Assembly: GCF_014174155.1 (NCBI RefSeq)
Contig: NZ_JABEQM010000016.1
Span: 1 to 64,000, forward strand
Reading direction: 5' to 3'
DNA: 64,000 nt
DNA from: Gluconacetobacter tumulisoli
Lineage (GTDB): Bacteria > Pseudomonadota > Alphaproteobacteria > Acetobacterales > Acetobacteraceae
Position 1 is the stretch's first letter; every line of letters starts with the position of its first letter. The position numbers and the translations under genes were made by a program. Shown in pieces: positions 24,417 to 36,887 of this stretch. Below the pieces are notes generated by a model that worked only from the letters and a program-made list of their open reading frames with translations, did not search any database and was not told the origin of the DNA.

Positions 24417-26519
24417 CTACCAGATCTTCACCCGGTCTTCCGGCTTCAGGTAGAGCGTGTCGCCCGGATGAACGTTCCACGCCCGGTACCAGGCGTCGAT
24501 ATTGTGCATCGGCATGTTCACCCGTGCCTGCGGCGGCGAATGCGGATCGGTCAGGATGCGCTGGCGCACGCTGTCGTCGCGCAGTTTCTGCCGCCAGACC
24601 TGCGCCCACCCCAGGAACACGCGCTGGTCCCCGGTCAGGCCGTCGAGCACGGGCGACGGTTTGCCGTGCAGCGAGGCATGATAGGCGTCCAGAGCCAGCG
24701 TCAGGCCGCCAAGATCGGCGATATTCTCGCCCATCGTCAGCTTGCCGTTCACATGTACGCCCGGCAGCACCTGGAACGCGTCGTACTGCGCGCCGAAACG
24801 GGCGGACAATTTCACGAAGCGGGCTTCGTCATCCTTGGTCCACCAGTCCTTCAGGCGGCCGAGATAATCGAATTTCCGCCCCTCGTCGTCGAAGGAATGG
24901 GTCATCTCGTGACCGATCACGCCGCCGATGGCACCGTAATTGATCGCCGGATCGGCCTTCGGGTTGAAGAACGGCGGCTGCAGGATCGCGGCGGGAAACA
25001 CGACCTCGTTGAACAGGGGGTTATTGTAGGCGTTGACCATCTGGGGCGTCATGTCCCACTCGTCGCGGTCCACCGGCTGGCCCAGATGGCCCAGCCAGTA
25101 GCGCCATTCGAACGCCACCGCCCGTTCCGCATTGCCGTAGGCGTCCCCCTGACGGATCTCCAGCCCCGAATAATCGCGCCAGCGGTTGGGATAGCCGATC
25201 TGGATGGTGAAATGATCCAGCTTCTGCACCGCCGCGGCGCGGGTCTGCGGCCCCATCCATTCGTTGTGCTGCAGACGGACGCGGAAGGCGGCCTTCAGCT
25301 CCTCTGTCAGGGTATGCATCGTGTCGCGATAGGCGGGCGGGAAATAGCGCGCGACATAGACCCGGCCCAGCGCCATGCCCATCGCGCTGCCGGTCGCGGA
25401 CGCCCCGCGCTTCCACCGGACGGGAAGCTGCGGCTGGCCGCCCAGGATCCGGTCGTTGAAATCGAACGACGCATCGACGAAGGCACGGGGCAGATAGCGC
25501 GCGGCGTTGTCCACCAGATGGAAGGCCAGCCAGGCGCGCAGGGTTTCCAGGTCGGTCTCGGATGCGATCCGGGCCTCGCCGGCGATGGCGTCGGGTTCGC
25601 CGACGATCAGCGTGCCCGTGCGGGTGATCTCATCGGGCAGTTCGGCGGCGGCCAGATAGGCCGTCCAGTCGAACCCCGGCGCGCGCTTCTGCAGGTCCGG
25701 CACGGCGATCGGGTTATAGACCTTGTCCGGATCGCGCATGTCCGCCCGTGGCCAGTGGACGCCGGCCAGCCTGGTTTCGAACGCCACGATCGCGGGCGCC
25801 ATGCGCGCCGCGTCGGGCCAGTGGATCATGTCCAGGACCTTGGACACATAGGCCTGGTAGGCGGTCTTCTTCGCCGCCATCGCGGGCTTCAGGTAGTAAT
25901 CGCGATCCGGCATGCCGATCCCGCCCTGATCCAGGGTCAGGGCGTAGCGTGTCGGATCCTTGGCGTCCGGCTGGATCCCGAAGCCGAACAGCGAATACTG
26001 GAATCCCGTCTGCGCCCGGCCCAGAAGGGCCGCGAAGCCGGTGCGGTCCTTCACCGCCCGCACGGCGTCCAGGCCGGCGGCCAGCGGCCCCTGTCCCAGG
26101 GCCTCGATGGCGCTTTCATCCATGAAGGTGGCGTAGAACGTGCCCAGCTTCTGCTCGGTCGTCGTGGGCTGGGCGACGGGATGCGCGGCCAGGTCCTGCA
26201 GGATGGTCTGCACCCGCTTGCGCGACAACTCGCTCAGGGCATTGAACGGCCCGTAGGACGTCATGTCCGGAGGAATCACGATATCGTGAACAGCACGGCC
26301 ATCGGCATAGCCGAAGAAATCGTTGCCCGGCCGAATCGCCATGTCGCGTCCGGCGGTATCGAATCCCCACGTCCCGAAGGTGGGCGCATCATCGGCCGCC
26401 CGCGCCGCCGTCAGTCCGCAGGCCGCGCCCGACGCCAGCATCGCCGCACCGCACAACCACGCCGCGCGGGTCCGGTTCCCGCGCCGGCGCGGCCGGCTTC
26501 CCTTGAATTCCGCCATCAT
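24417..26519 (-). CDS. M13 family zinc metallopeptidase
   Basis: This 700-residue protein has a signal or anchor segment (about 16-42), the M13 N-terminal helical domain and the neprilysin-type catalytic domain. The zinc motif is H537-E-M-T-H541 in GHEMTHSFDDEGR, preceded by NAYNNPLFNEVVFPAA and followed by ENIADLGGL, which supplies the third ligand. The C-terminus VKIW is typical. The start is one of two adjacent ATG codons (26519 or 26516) after AAAGGGAG. It probably degrades peptides in the periplasm. The transcription unit seems independent. Confidence 0.92.
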   Translation of the reverse strand: MMAEFKGSRPRRRGNRTRAAWLCGAAMLASGAACGLTAARAADDAPTFGTWGFDTAGRDMAIRPGNDFFGYADGRAVHDIVIPPDMTSYGPFNALSELSRKRVQTILQDLAAHPVAQPTTTEQKLGTFYATFMDESAIEALGQGPLAAGLDAVRAVKDRTGFAALLGRAQTGFQYSLFGFGIQPDAKDPTRYALTLDQGGIGMPDRDYYLKPAMAAKKTAYQAYVSKVLDMIHWPDAARMAPAIVAFETRLAGVHWPRADMRDPDKVYNPIAVPDLQKRAPGFDWTAYLAAAELPDEITRTGTLIVGEPDAIAGEARIASETDLETLRAWLAFHLVDNAARYLPRAFVDASFDFNDRILGGQPQLPVRWKRGASATGSAMGMALGRVYVARYFPPAYRDTMHTLTEELKAAFRVRLQHNEWMGPQTRAAAVQKLDHFTIQIGYPNRWRDYSGLEIRQGDAYGNAERAVAFEWRYWLGHLGQPVDRDEWDMTPQMVNAYNNPLFNEVVFPAAILQPPFFNPKADPAINYGAIGGVIGHEMTHSFDDEGRKFDYLGRLKDWWTKDDEARFVKLSARFGAQYDAFQVLPGVHVNGKLTMGENIADLGGLTLALDAYHASLHGKPSPVLDGLTGDQRVFLGWAQVWRQKLRDDSVRQRILTDPHSPPQARVNMPMHNIDAWYRAWNVHPGDTLYLKPEDRVKIW

Positions 26520-26562
26520 GCTCCCTTTACGTTCGGCCGGCCGACGCATGCGCGCCGCCGGC

Positions 26563-27195
26563 TCATTTCCGGTGACCGGCCTTGCCCTTCGGGGCACCGG
26601 CCGCGGACGGCGGCGCAACCTCTGCGGCAACCCGGTAGTCGAACACCATCGTCCCCGCGAGATAAGGCGCCGCGAATGCCTTGAAGGCGTCATGCGCGGG
26701 GTCGAACAGCCCCGGCTGGTTCACCACCGGACGTCCGACATAATAGTTACGATCCCCTTCCGAACGGAAGGTCACCAGGAACCCGATTTCATATCCCTCG
26801 TCCTGTCCCTCGCCGCTGTCCTGCGCCCCGGTTTCGATCGACACCACCAGCGGCTGGCCATCCGGACGACGCGAGTCGACCGCCAGTTCCAGGAACCGCC
26901 GCACGACCTCGGCCCTCTGGAACGGGGTGGCGGATTTCAGGAAGCGGAACAGCACCACATGCCGGACCAGACCCGGACGAAAATCCGGGGCGGTGAAGGT
27001 CGCCGCGCCGACCTGCGCCATCACCTGCTGGACCGCGACCGCCGCGGCGTCGGGCGGGGCGACCCCAGGGGGGGAGCTTGCGATCGGCAGGGAATAGGGA
27101 TCGGCCAGAGCCGGCGCGACCGTAGCGGCGCCAGCCGCGGCAAGGAACCCGAATCCGGCCGCAGCCGTCCAAATCCGATCGGTCATCGTGATCAT
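26563..27195 (-). CDS. Exported Dabb-domain (stress-response A/B barrel) protein
   Basis: This 210-residue protein has a signal peptide (about residues 1-31, ending AALADP-like) and a Dabb domain beginning VRHVVLFRFLKSATPFQ and ending DPAHDAFKAFAAPYLAGT. The ferredoxin-like A/B barrel is often dimeric, and its bacterial functions are poorly known. The C-terminal 25 residues are Ala, Pro and Lys rich. The ATG at 27195 has AAGGAAGGA upstream. It lies just upstream of the M13 peptidase on the same strand with a 43-base gap, so they could be co-transcribed. Confidence 0.75.
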   Translation of the reverse strand: MITMTDRIWTAAAGFGFLAAAGAATVAPALADPYSLPIASSPPGVAPPDAAAVAVQQVMAQVGAATFTAPDFRPGLVRHVVLFRFLKSATPFQRAEVVRRFLELAVDSRRPDGQPLVVSIETGAQDSGEGQDEGYEIGFLVTFRSEGDRNYYVGRPVVNQPGLFDPAHDAFKAFAAPYLAGTMVFDYRVAAEVAPPSAAGAPKGKAGHRK

Positions 27196-27260
27196 CGTGA
27201 TGTCCTTCCTTTACCTGTCCCCGGCGTGGAACGCTCACCCCGCCGGGCATGGCGATGGCG

Positions 27261-28085
27261 TCAGGCGACGGCCGCCTGGCGCACGAACTTCTTCCGCCGC
27301 TGCCGGATCAGCATGTAAACGACCCTGGCGATCAGCGCGTGGACCCAGCCATGCGGCGCGACGCCGATCGTCTTGAGGATCATGCCCGTCACCCGCACGG
27401 TATGTTTCGGCCGGTAGACCCCCATCGCCCGCGACATGTAGGCGGCGATGCAACGCCCATGGTCATATGGCACCCCGACCGGATCGTTGGTCGTGTGGTA
27501 CGCGGACGCCAGTTCGTCATCCTCGCTCTCGGTGACGCGCCCCAGCGCGATGCGGGTGCGTTGCCACACCCCCAGGCGCTCCCGCTTCAGGTACCGGTGC
27601 ATGTGATCGTAGAACAGCTTGAAATGCCGATATTCATCGGCGGCGATCTGCTTGCAGATCGCCTTCAGCAACGGTTCGTCCGTCGCGTCCGCCAGCGCGG
27701 TATAGAATGACGAGGTTCCGGTCTCGACCATGCAGCGCGCGATCAGTTCGCCGGTGCGCGACCCGCGGACCGAACTGTCGACCTCCAGGTCCAGGCTGTA
27801 GGCCGCGCGATAGCGTTCGAAGGCCTCGGGATAGTTCCAGGAAGGATCCGCCAGCATCGCCCAGCGCCCCAGCGCGTCGCCGTGCTGCACTTCTTCCACC
27901 GCCCAATTGTCGGCGGCCGCGCGGAAGGCCGGATCGTCCGAGAACACATTGTTCAGGTAGACGGCATAGTCGACGCCATTTCGTTCGACGACCGAAGCCG
28001 CCTTGACCACCGGTATGATCTCGGGATCCACGCGCGAGGGGTCGAAACTGTCCCAATCCATCTGTTCAATGCGCCAGTGCTTCAT
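27261..28085 (-). CDS. Ferritin-like di-iron protein
   Basis: This 274-residue alpha-helical protein has carboxylate and histidine pairs of a ferritin-like four-helix bundle: [24 protein letters not shown] and [14 protein letters not shown]. Together these give two ExxH-type ligand sets. The C-terminal third is basic with an amphipathic or membrane-facing stretch ([13 protein letters not shown]). Function may be iron storage, oxidation or an oxygenase reaction. I chose the ATG at 28085 with GGGGA upstream; a GTG at 28118 would add 11 residues. It is divergent from sucC across 225 bases. Confidence 0.72.
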   Translation of the reverse strand: MKHWRIEQMDWDSFDPSRVDPEIIPVVKAASVVERNGVDYAVYLNNVFSDDPAFRAAADNWAVEEVQHGDALGRWAMLADPSWNYPEAFERYRAAYSLDLEVDSSVRGSRTGELIARCMVETGTSSFYTALADATDEPLLKAICKQIAADEYRHFKLFYDHMHRYLKRERLGVWQRTRIALGRVTESEDDELASAYHTTNDPVGVPYDHGRCIAAYMSRAMGVYRPKHTVRVTGMILKTIGVAPHGWVHALIARVVYMLIRQRRKKFVRQAAVA

Positions 28086-28310
28086 CGTCCCCGGTTCTCT
28101 TGCGTCCGTTGCGGTCACAGGCGGCCGGATATCCTGCGTTCCCGGCCCGGATCAGGCATCGCCGCCGTATATGCGAACCCTGCACAAATCCTTTTCAGCA
28201 TCCGAGATGGCATAAACGGCCGCATTATGCCATGCAGACAAAGCCCGGACGGACACGCACGCCCATGGCGGCCCCCGCGGCATAACAATGACAAACGCGG
28301 ACCAAACCGT

Positions 28311-30394
<2,084 letters not shown>

Positions 30395-30401
30395 CGGACG
30401 T

Positions 30402-30445
30402 CCGGTGCCTCTTCCGTCCCGGGACGGGGACGGAAGAGGCACCGG
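30402..30445 (+). terminator. Perfect 19-bp hairpin after sucD
   Basis: Bases 30402-30420 and 30427-30445 are exact reverse complements (19 pairs) around a 6-base loop, GGGACG, starting 8 bases after the sucD stop. The stem is very stable, but no T run follows on either strand. It may block exonuclease decay of sucCD mRNA, act as a factor-assisted terminator, or be a repetitive extragenic element. No second copy was noticed here. Confidence 0.6.
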
Positions 30446-30523
30446 CCGACAACGGGTGACATCCTGCCCCGTTCTGTGGCACAGCCATGTCTCCCTATCG
30501 CCGAGTTCGAGGAAATCTGCCCG

Positions 30524-31534
30524 ATGCCCGATGGTGTCATCCCGGCCACATCGCCGTATCTCGCCGCCGCGTCCCTGCCCCCGGTGCGCACCGACTGGAC
30601 GCGCGACGAGGTCGCGGCCCTGATCGCCCTGCCCTTCCCCGAACTGATGTTCCAGGCGCAGAGCGTGCATCGCGCCCGCTTCGACCCGACCGAAATCCAG
30701 ATTTCCACCCTGCTGTCGATCAAGACCGGCGGCTGTCCCGAGGATTGCGCCTACTGCCCGCAGAGCGCGATGCACGAGGATGGTGGCGTGAAGGCCAGCC
30801 GCCTGATGGCGGTCGAGGCCGTGCTGAAGGAAGCCCGCGCCGCGCGCGACGCGGGCGCCGCGCGCTTCTGCATGGGGGCCGCCTGGCGGTCGCCCAAGGA
30901 CCATGACCTGGAAACGGTCTGCGCCATGATCGAGGGCGTGAAGGGCCTGGGCATGGAAACCTGCGTGACGCTGGGGATGCTGGACGACCGGCAGGCCGGA
31001 CGCCTGCGCGACGCGGGGCTGGATTACTACAACCACAATCTCGATACCTCGCCCGAGCATTACGGCGCCATCATCTCCACCCGCACCTACCAGGACCGTC
31101 TGGACACGCTGGCGCATGTGCGCGACGCGGGGATCAATGTCTGCTGCGGCGGCATCGTCGGCATGGGCGAGGACGACAGCGACCGCGCCGGCCTGATCGC
31201 CAGCCTGGCCAGCCTGCCCAAACATCCCGAAAGCGTGCCGATCAACCTGCTGGTCCGCGTCGCAGGAACGCCGCTGGCCAAGGCCGAGCCGGTCGACCCG
31301 ATCGATTTCGTCCGCATCATCGCCGCCGCCCGCATCACCATGCCCGCCAGCCGCGTGCGCCTGGCCGCGGGGCGCGAGGACATGACCGACGAGGCCCAGA
31401 CGCTGTGCTTCCTGGCCGGCGCGAACTCGATCTTCTATGGCGAGAAGCTGCTGACCACTCCCAACCCCGAGGCCACGCGCGATGCGCGCCTGCTGGCCCG
31501 GCTGGGCATGCACACAAGCCTCAGCCAGCACTAG
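30524..31534 (+). CDS. bioB: Biotin synthase
   Basis: This 336-residue radical SAM enzyme inserts sulfur into dethiobiotin. The [4Fe-4S] cysteines are C71, C75 and C78 in [29 protein letters not shown] and [17 protein letters not shown] are classical BioB segments. I prefer the ATG at 30524 with GAGGAA upstream; a GTG at 30476 would add 16 residues. No other bio genes are in the window. It is followed by queE after 73 bases on the same strand. Confidence 0.95.
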   Translation: MPDGVIPATSPYLAAASLPPVRTDWTRDEVAALIALPFPELMFQAQSVHRARFDPTEIQISTLLSIKTGGCPEDCAYCPQSAMHEDGGVKASRLMAVEAVLKEARAARDAGAARFCMGAAWRSPKDHDLETVCAMIEGVKGLGMETCVTLGMLDDRQAGRLRDAGLDYYNHNLDTSPEHYGAIISTRTYQDRLDTLAHVRDAGINVCCGGIVGMGEDDSDRAGLIASLASLPKHPESVPINLLVRVAGTPLAKAEPVDPIDFVRIIAAARITMPASRVRLAAGREDMTDEAQTLCFLAGANSIFYGEKLLTTPNPEATRDARLLARLGMHTSLSQH

Positions 31535-31607
31535 GCAGGGACACCGACCGCCCGGCGCGACCATTTAGGGCTTGCGTCCGGCCGCGCTCTGCCCGAAATC
31601 ACCCTTC

Positions 31608-32243
31608 ATGTCGTATGCGATCAAGGAGATGTTCGCGACCCTCCAGGGTGAGGGCGCGCATGCCGGCCGTACAGCCGTGTTCTGCCGCTTTGCCGGATGC
31701 AATCTCTGGTCGGGGCGGGAGGCTGATCGCACGACCGCGGCCTGTCGTTTCTGCGATACGGATTTCGTCGGCACCGACGGCGAGGGCGGCGGCCGCTTCG
31801 CCGATGCCGCTTCGCTGGCCGACGCCATCGCCGCCACCTGGCCGGCACCCGACCGGACGCGCGCCTTCGTCGTCTTCACCGGCGGCGAGCCGCTGCTGCA
31901 ACTGGACAACGCCCTGATCGACGCCGTGCATGCAAACGGGTTCGAGATCGCGATCGAGACCAACGGCACCCTGCCGGCGCCCGACGGCGTCGACTGGATC
32001 TGCGTCAGCCCCAAGGCCGGCGCGCCGCTGGTCCAGCGTGCGGGGCATGAACTGAAACTGGTCTATCCCCAGCCGGGCCTGCCGCCCGAAGACATGGCCG
32101 GGCTGGATTTCGCGCAGTTCTGGCTGCAACCGATGGACGGGCCGGACCGGGTCGCGAACACGGCCGCCGCCGTGGCCTATTGCCGCACGCACCCGCGCTG
32201 GCGCCTGTCGCTGCAGACCCACAAGCTGATCGGGATTCCCTGA
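31608..32243 (+). CDS. queE: 7-carboxy-7-deazaguanine synthase
   Basis: This 211-residue radical SAM enzyme converts 6-carboxytetrahydropterin to 7-carboxy-7-deazaguanine for queuosine synthesis. It starts [16 protein letters not shown]. The cluster-binding cysteines are C31, C46 and C49, so the motif is C-x14-C-x2-C and not C-x3-C-x2-C. This variant is known in some QueE proteins. FTGGEPLLQ and ETNGTLP follow as usual. The downstream queC starts 2 bases after its stop. Confidence 0.93.
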   Translation: MSYAIKEMFATLQGEGAHAGRTAVFCRFAGCNLWSGREADRTTAACRFCDTDFVGTDGEGGGRFADAASLADAIAATWPAPDRTRAFVVFTGGEPLLQLDNALIDAVHANGFEIAIETNGTLPAPDGVDWICVSPKAGAPLVQRAGHELKLVYPQPGLPPEDMAGLDFAQFWLQPMDGPDRVANTAAAVAYCRTHPRWRLSLQTHKLIGIP

Positions 32244-32245
32244 CA

Positions 32246-33010
32246 ATGACCGCGTCGCCTGGCATGGCCACCTCGCTGACACCGGCCGACCCGCTGCGCG
32301 AGACGGCCATCGTCCTGTTTTCCGGCGGGCAGGATTCCGCCACATGCCTGGCCTGGGCGCTGTCGCGCTTCGGCCGGGTGGAAACGCTGGGCTTCGATTA
32401 CGGCCAGCGCCATGCCGTCGAACTGACCTGCCGGGCAAGGCTGCGCGACGGCATGGCGGCGCTCAATCCGCTGTGGGCCGAACGGCTGGGCGAGGACCAC
32501 ACGCTGGCGCTGGATGCGCTGGGCGCGGTGTCGGACACCGCGCTGACGCGCGACGCCGCGATCACGATGAACGAAAACGGCCTGCCCAGCACCTTCGTTC
32601 CGGGTCGCAACCTGATCTTCCTGACCTTCGCCGCCGCCCTGGCCGCCCGGCGCGGCGCGCGCCACATCATCGGCGGCATGTGCGAAACCGATTATTCCGG
32701 CTACCCCGACTGCCGCGACGACACGATCAAGGCGCTCCAGGTCGCGCTGAATCTCGGCATGGCCAGCCGCTATGTGCTGCATACGCCGCTGATGTGGATC
32801 GACAAGGCCGACACCTGGCGCATGGCCGAAGGGCTGGGCGGCGCCGGGCTGGTCGAACTGATCAACCGCGAAAGCCACACCTGCTATCTGGGCACGCGCG
32901 ACACGGCCCATCCATGGGGCCACGGCTGCGGCGCATGCCCGGCCTGCGACCTGCGCCGCGCGGGCTGGGAACGCTATATCCGGGATGGCGGGGCAACGGA
33001 CCATGCTTGA
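32246..33010 (+). CDS. queC: 7-cyano-7-deazaguanine synthase
   Basis: This 254-residue N-type ATP pyrophosphatase converts 7-carboxy-7-deazaguanine to preQ0. The PP-loop is [12 protein letters not shown] (about 25-36) and the C-terminal zinc site is [26 protein letters not shown] and [10 protein letters not shown] are further family segments. The start ATG at 32246 follows queE by 2 bases; an ATG at 32264 is an alternative. It overlaps queD by 8 bases. Confidence 0.94.
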   Translation: MTASPGMATSLTPADPLRETAIVLFSGGQDSATCLAWALSRFGRVETLGFDYGQRHAVELTCRARLRDGMAALNPLWAERLGEDHTLALDALGAVSDTALTRDAAITMNENGLPSTFVPGRNLIFLTFAAALAARRGARHIIGGMCETDYSGYPDCRDDTIKALQVALNLGMASRYVLHTPLMWIDKADTWRMAEGLGGAGLVELINRESHTCYLGTRDTAHPWGHGCGACPACDLRRAGWERYIRDGGATDHA

Positions 33011-33530
33011 CCTGGTCTTCACCCGTCGGTTCTCGATGGGCCACCGGCTGATCCACGGGGCAAGCGAAAGCTGCGCCCTGCCCCATGGCCACAACGAATT
33101 CGTCACCGTCCGGCTGCGCCCCACCGCTCCGCGCACCCTGGACGGCGTGGGCAACATGGTCGTCTCGTTCCAGCGCGCGAAAGGCCGGTGGCACCGGTTC
33201 GTCGACGACCGCCTGGACCATGCGCTGCAACTGGCGGAAGACGACCCCCTGCTGGCCTGGTTCCGCGCGCACGAACCCGAACGCGCGCGCCGCATCATCG
33301 TCACCCCTGGCGACCCCACCACGGAATTGATGGCCTGCCTGATGATGGCCAAGCTGAACGCGCTGCTGGACGACGATGGCGGCGTACTGCGCTGTGCCGA
33401 GATCACGTTGCAGGAAACGCCGACCAATACCGTCCAGTATGCCGGCGACCCGCTGGGCGTACTGCCCGCGCCCCGGCCGCCGGAACGCTGCTGGTGGCGA
33501 CGCGCGGACGACAGCATCTCGGATTCCTGA
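33003..33530 (+). CDS. queD: 6-carboxytetrahydropterin synthase (QueD-like)
   Basis: This 175-residue member of the PTPS/QueD family makes 6-carboxytetrahydropterin from dihydroneopterin triphosphate. Zinc ligands are H14 in FSMGHRL and H28/H30 in LPHGHNEF, with the catalytic C24 just before. LDHALQL and TPTNTVQYA are family segments. The length is above the compact E. coli form (about 120) because of internal and C-terminal additions. It completes a queE-queC-queD operon; queF and folE are not seen here. Confidence 0.88.
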   Translation: MLDLVFTRRFSMGHRLIHGASESCALPHGHNEFVTVRLRPTAPRTLDGVGNMVVSFQRAKGRWHRFVDDRLDHALQLAEDDPLLAWFRAHEPERARRIIVTPGDPTTELMACLMMAKLNALLDDDGGVLRCAEITLQETPTNTVQYAGDPLGVLPAPRPPERCWWRRADDSISDS

Positions 33531-33582
33531 CCGGGGTCACGGCCCCGCCCACACGACGTCCCGCCTGACACAAGGACCCCGC

Positions 33583-35052
33583 ATGACCGGCCTTGCCCGC
33601 TACCGGACCGAATGGTTCGGCAACGTGACCCGCGACATCCTGGCCGGCATGGTCGGCACCTTCGCCCTGATCCCGGAAGTCATCGCCTTTTCCTTCGTCG
33701 CGGGCGTCGACCCCGAGGTCGGGCTGTATGCCTCGTTCGTCATCAGCGTCGTCATCGCCTTTGCCGGCGGGCGCCCGGGCATGATCTCGGGGGCTGCGGG
33801 GTCGGTGGCACTGGTGGCGGCAGCCCTGGTCCGGGCGCACGGCGTGCAGTACCTGCTGGCCGCCACCCTGCTGGCCGGGGCCTTGCAGATGCTGGCCGGG
33901 GCGCTGCGGCTGCATCTGCTGATGCGCTACGTCTCGCGCTCGGTCCGGACGGGGTTCGTCAATGCGCTGGCGATCCTGATCTTCTCGGCGCAGCTGCCGC
34001 ACATGATGCACGTCACCTGGCATACCTACGCCGCGATCGCGCTGGGCCTTGCGATCATCTACGGCGTGCCGCGCTTGTTCAGCGCCATTCCCTCGCCGCT
34101 GATCTGCATCGTGGTCCTGACCGTCGTGGCGTCGCTCTGGCCGATGCCGCTGCACACCGTCGCCGACCTCGGGCGCCTGCCCGACAGCTTGCCGCATCTG
34201 GTCTGGCCCCAGGTTCCGCCATCGCTTGCGACCCTGGACATCATCCTGCCCTACGCGGCGGCCATGGCGATGGTCGGCCTGCTGGAATCCATGATGACCG
34301 CCAGCGTCGTCGATGACATGACCGAAACCCACAGCAGCAAGCGCACGGAATGCCTGGGGCTGGGCGTCGCCAACATCGCCGTCGGCCTGTTCGGCGGAAT
34401 CGCCGGGTGCGGCATGATCGGCCAGACGGTCGGCAACCTGCGCTATGGCGGGCGGGGACGGCTGTCGACCTTCGTCGCCGGGGCGTTCCTGCTGCTGCTG
34501 ATGGTGGCGTTGCGGCCATGGGTGGCGCGGGTGCCGGTCGCCGCTCTGGTGGCCATCATGATCATGGTGTCGGCCAGCACGTTCTCATGGTCGTCGCTGC
34601 GCGACCTGCGCATCCATCCCCCGACCTCCAGCTTCGTCATGCTGGCAACGGTGGCGGTCGTGGTCGCGACCCACGACCTGGCGGCCGGCGTGCTGGTCGG
34701 TGTGCTGCTCAGCGGCCTGTTCTTCGCGTTCAAGGTGTCGCGGATGGTCACGGTCGACAGCACGTACGACGCGGCCCGGGACATGCGCACCTATCGGGTA
34801 TCGGGGCAGATCTTCTTCGCCTCGTCCGACCTGTTCATCGACCAGTTCGATACCCGCGACGTCGCCCGTCATGTGCGGATCGACCTGCGGCAGGCGCATT
34901 TCTGGGACATCACCGCCGTCGGCGCGCTGGAAGACGTCGTCGCGCGCCTGGAACGGCACGGGATCGCGGTCGAACTGATCGGCCTGAACACCGCCAGCGC
35001 CACGTTGATCGACCGCCATTCGGCGCTGGAGGTCCCGGCGAGCACGTCATAG
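33583..35052 (+). CDS. SulP family anion transporter with STAS domain
   Basis: This 489-residue transporter has a SulP membrane domain of about 380 residues ([20 protein letters not shown] at the start, [17 protein letters not shown] at the second signature) followed by a STAS domain (about 400-489). Members move sulfate, bicarbonate, chloride or dicarboxylates. Its compact size is close to short bacterial SulP proteins. AAGGA precedes the ATG at 33583. It stands alone between queD and a convergent lipoprotein gene, so substrate inference from context is not possible. Confidence 0.88.
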   Translation: MTGLARYRTEWFGNVTRDILAGMVGTFALIPEVIAFSFVAGVDPEVGLYASFVISVVIAFAGGRPGMISGAAGSVALVAAALVRAHGVQYLLAATLLAGALQMLAGALRLHLLMRYVSRSVRTGFVNALAILIFSAQLPHMMHVTWHTYAAIALGLAIIYGVPRLFSAIPSPLICIVVLTVVASLWPMPLHTVADLGRLPDSLPHLVWPQVPPSLATLDIILPYAAAMAMVGLLESMMTASVVDDMTETHSSKRTECLGLGVANIAVGLFGGIAGCGMIGQTVGNLRYGGRGRLSTFVAGAFLLLLMVALRPWVARVPVAALVAIMIMVSASTFSWSSLRDLRIHPPTSSFVMLATVAVVVATHDLAAGVLVGVLLSGLFFAFKVSRMVTVDSTYDAARDMRTYRVSGQIFFASSDLFIDQFDTRDVARHVRIDLRQAHFWDITAVGALEDVVARLERHGIAVELIGLNTASATLIDRHSALEVPASTS

Positions 35053-35085
35053 CGGACACGTCGCCGACCCGTCCTGCCAATGGCG

Positions 35086-35934
35086 TCAGTTGGCATCCGG
35101 CGCCGGCTCGGCGAACGGATCCAGCCCCGCCCCCGGCAGGGCGCCGGCCGTCGCCGCAGTACCCGACGCCCGCGCGCTCTGCGTAGCCCGAAGCGACAGG
35201 GCCGCTGCGCTGCCCGCATCCCCCGCCTGCCCGGCCGCCCGCGCCGCAACCGTCAGCGCCCGTGCCATGCCGCGATAGTCCACGATCTGCCGCCGCAGGT
35301 CGGCTGCGTGCTCCGCCAGGCGACGGGCTTGTCCGGGGTCGGACGGCAGCAGCAGGCGGGCGCGCAATTCGTCCTCGTCGGCCTGCCATTTGGCCGGGAC
35401 CGGGTGCGTATGCGTCAGATGCCCGGCAGCGGTGGACAAGCCCGCGCGATCCCCCCGCCCATCGGCGATCAGGCCGGTCAGCAGGCTGGCCTGCTCGGCG
35501 ATTCCCGGGCTCGCGGCATCCATCGCGCCGGCCGCCAGGGGCGCGGCCTCGGCATCGCGCGACAGGCGATGCAGCGCCGCCGCCTGCACCAGGTCCAGTT
35601 CCGCATCGCCGCCATCCCGCCCCCGGACCGCCAGTGCCGCGCGCGTAGCCGCCACGGTGGACAGCACGTCGGCCGGCCGGTCCTGCGCCAGCTGCACCAC
35701 GGACAGATTATATCCGGCATCCCCGATCGCGCCCGCATCGTCGCGCGCCAGCGCGCGGATCCCGGCCTGCCGGTACTGGGCCTCGGCCACCGGCAGCCGG
35801 TCCAGGTCGGCGGCTTGCCGGGCCGTATCCATCGACTGGTCCAGGGCCTCGTCCCGGGGCGCGGTGACACCGCTGCCGCCACATCCCGTCAGGGCCACGG
35901 ACAACGCCGCGATCGTCAGGCACGCCGCCCTCAT
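35086..35934 (-). CDS. Helical (TPR-like) lipoprotein of the MCE transporter operon
   Basis: This 282-residue protein has a lipoprotein signal peptide with lipobox LTGC (C18). The remainder is Ala-rich and almost entirely helical, with repeating AExxYRQAGIRAL-type units suggestive of tetratricopeptide-like repeats. It ends with a Pro/Ala tail. It overlaps the MCE gene by 4 bases, so it belongs to the same operon and may be a periplasmic partner of the transporter. It is not similar to PqiC or MlaC by eye, so the function is open. Confidence 0.65.
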   Translation of the reverse strand: MRAACLTIAALSVALTGCGGSGVTAPRDEALDQSMDTARQAADLDRLPVAEAQYRQAGIRALARDDAGAIGDAGYNLSVVQLAQDRPADVLSTVAATRAALAVRGRDGGDAELDLVQAAALHRLSRDAEAAPLAAGAMDAASPGIAEQASLLTGLIADGRGDRAGLSTAAGHLTHTHPVPAKWQADEDELRARLLLPSDPGQARRLAEHAADLRRQIVDYRGMARALTVAARAAGQAGDAGSAAALSLRATQSARASGTAATAGALPGAGLDPFAEPAPDAN

Positions 35935-36887
35935 GGCTGGATCCTTCCCGCAGGCAGGCGTCGGGACGTGGCCGCCGAACCGCTCCCCCCGCCCAGCAGC
36001 CACAGGCCGCGCAACTGGTCGGTCAGTTTCTGCAGGCTGGCCGCCGTCACCTGCGCCTGCGTCAGCAGCACCGGCAGTTCCGCCGACGTTTCCTGCAAAT
36101 TGCGGGTGATCGCCGGCAAGCGCGGGCTGGCCTTGCGCAGATCGCCGGTCGCCGCCCGGACATTGGCCATGCTGGCATTGGCCGTCGCCATCACCGCCGA
36201 CATCTGGCGTTCCACCGGCGTCAGCTGGGCGATGGCGTCGTTCAGCGCCGCGACCGTCTTTTCCGCCTGGCGGATCAGGTCGTCGTTGGTCATCAGGCGC
36301 CCCACCGTCCCCTTGCCGGCATGCAGGTCGGTGATCGTGCTGTCCAGTTGCGACATCATGTGCTGCGCGTTGTCCAGCACCGGCAGCATCCGGCTGCGGA
36401 TATCGGCGAAGGTCTGCGTGATCATATCCGCCGGATTGGGCGCGTTGTGCGCGGTGACGACGGCGTAATGCCAGTCCATCTCCTGCCCGGTGCCACGGCT
36501 GATATCGATGTAATTCGCACCGGCCACGACGAAACGCTTGCGGATGATGGCGGTGCTGTCACGGCGGATATAGGTCTCGATCTCCGGATCGATTTCGGCC
36601 ACCGCGTACATGCCGCCCGATGGGTTGATCCGGATGCGGCGGATATTGCCGGCATGAATGCCCAGCACCTCGATATCGTCGCCGATGGACAGGCCGCTGA
36701 CCCCGACGTCGGGCAGGACGATCCGCAACCGTCCCGCCGGCGTCAGCCAGCTCTGCAGGACGCCCGCCTCGATGATCGCGGCAAAGCAGATCACCAACGA
36801 CAGCAGCACAAGCACCCCGACCCATTCGTCGGCATAGCGCACCCGTACGAGCTGCCGTGCCAGGTCGGTTTTCTGATCCTGGGCCAT
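35931..36887 (-). CDS. MCE (MlaD-like) periplasmic substrate-binding protein
   Basis: The 318-residue protein has one membrane anchor (about 22-42) and a single MCE domain (about 53-130: RIVLPDVGVSGLSIGDDIEV, then GIHAGNIRRIRI). A long helical region of about 180 residues follows, with many hydrophobic heptads as in Mce proteins that build a tunnel or needle. MCE proteins bind and pass lipids across the periplasm as hexamers. It is coupled to the upstream ATPase-like gene by a one-base overlap (TGATG) and to the lipoprotein gene by 4 bases. Confidence 0.85.
   Translation of the reverse strand: MAQDQKTDLARQLVRVRYADEWVGVLVLLSLVICFAAIIEAGVLQSWLTPAGRLRIVLPDVGVSGLSIGDDIEVLGIHAGNIRRIRINPSGGMYAVAEIDPEIETYIRRDSTAIIRKRFVVAGANYIDISRGTGQEMDWHYAVVTAHNAPNPADMITQTFADIRSRMLPVLDNAQHMMSQLDSTITDLHAGKGTVGRLMTNDDLIRQAEKTVAALNDAIAQLTPVERQMSAVMATANASMANVRAATGDLRKASPRLPAITRNLQETSAELPVLLTQAQVTAASLQKLTDQLRGLWLLGGGSGSAATSRRLPAGRIQP

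Noticed and set aside
23760-26684. 974-codon plus-strand open frame
   Set aside because: It lies antisense to the OpuAC-like and M13 peptidase genes, is rich in Arg/Gly/His and has no family motif; high GC makes such shadows common.
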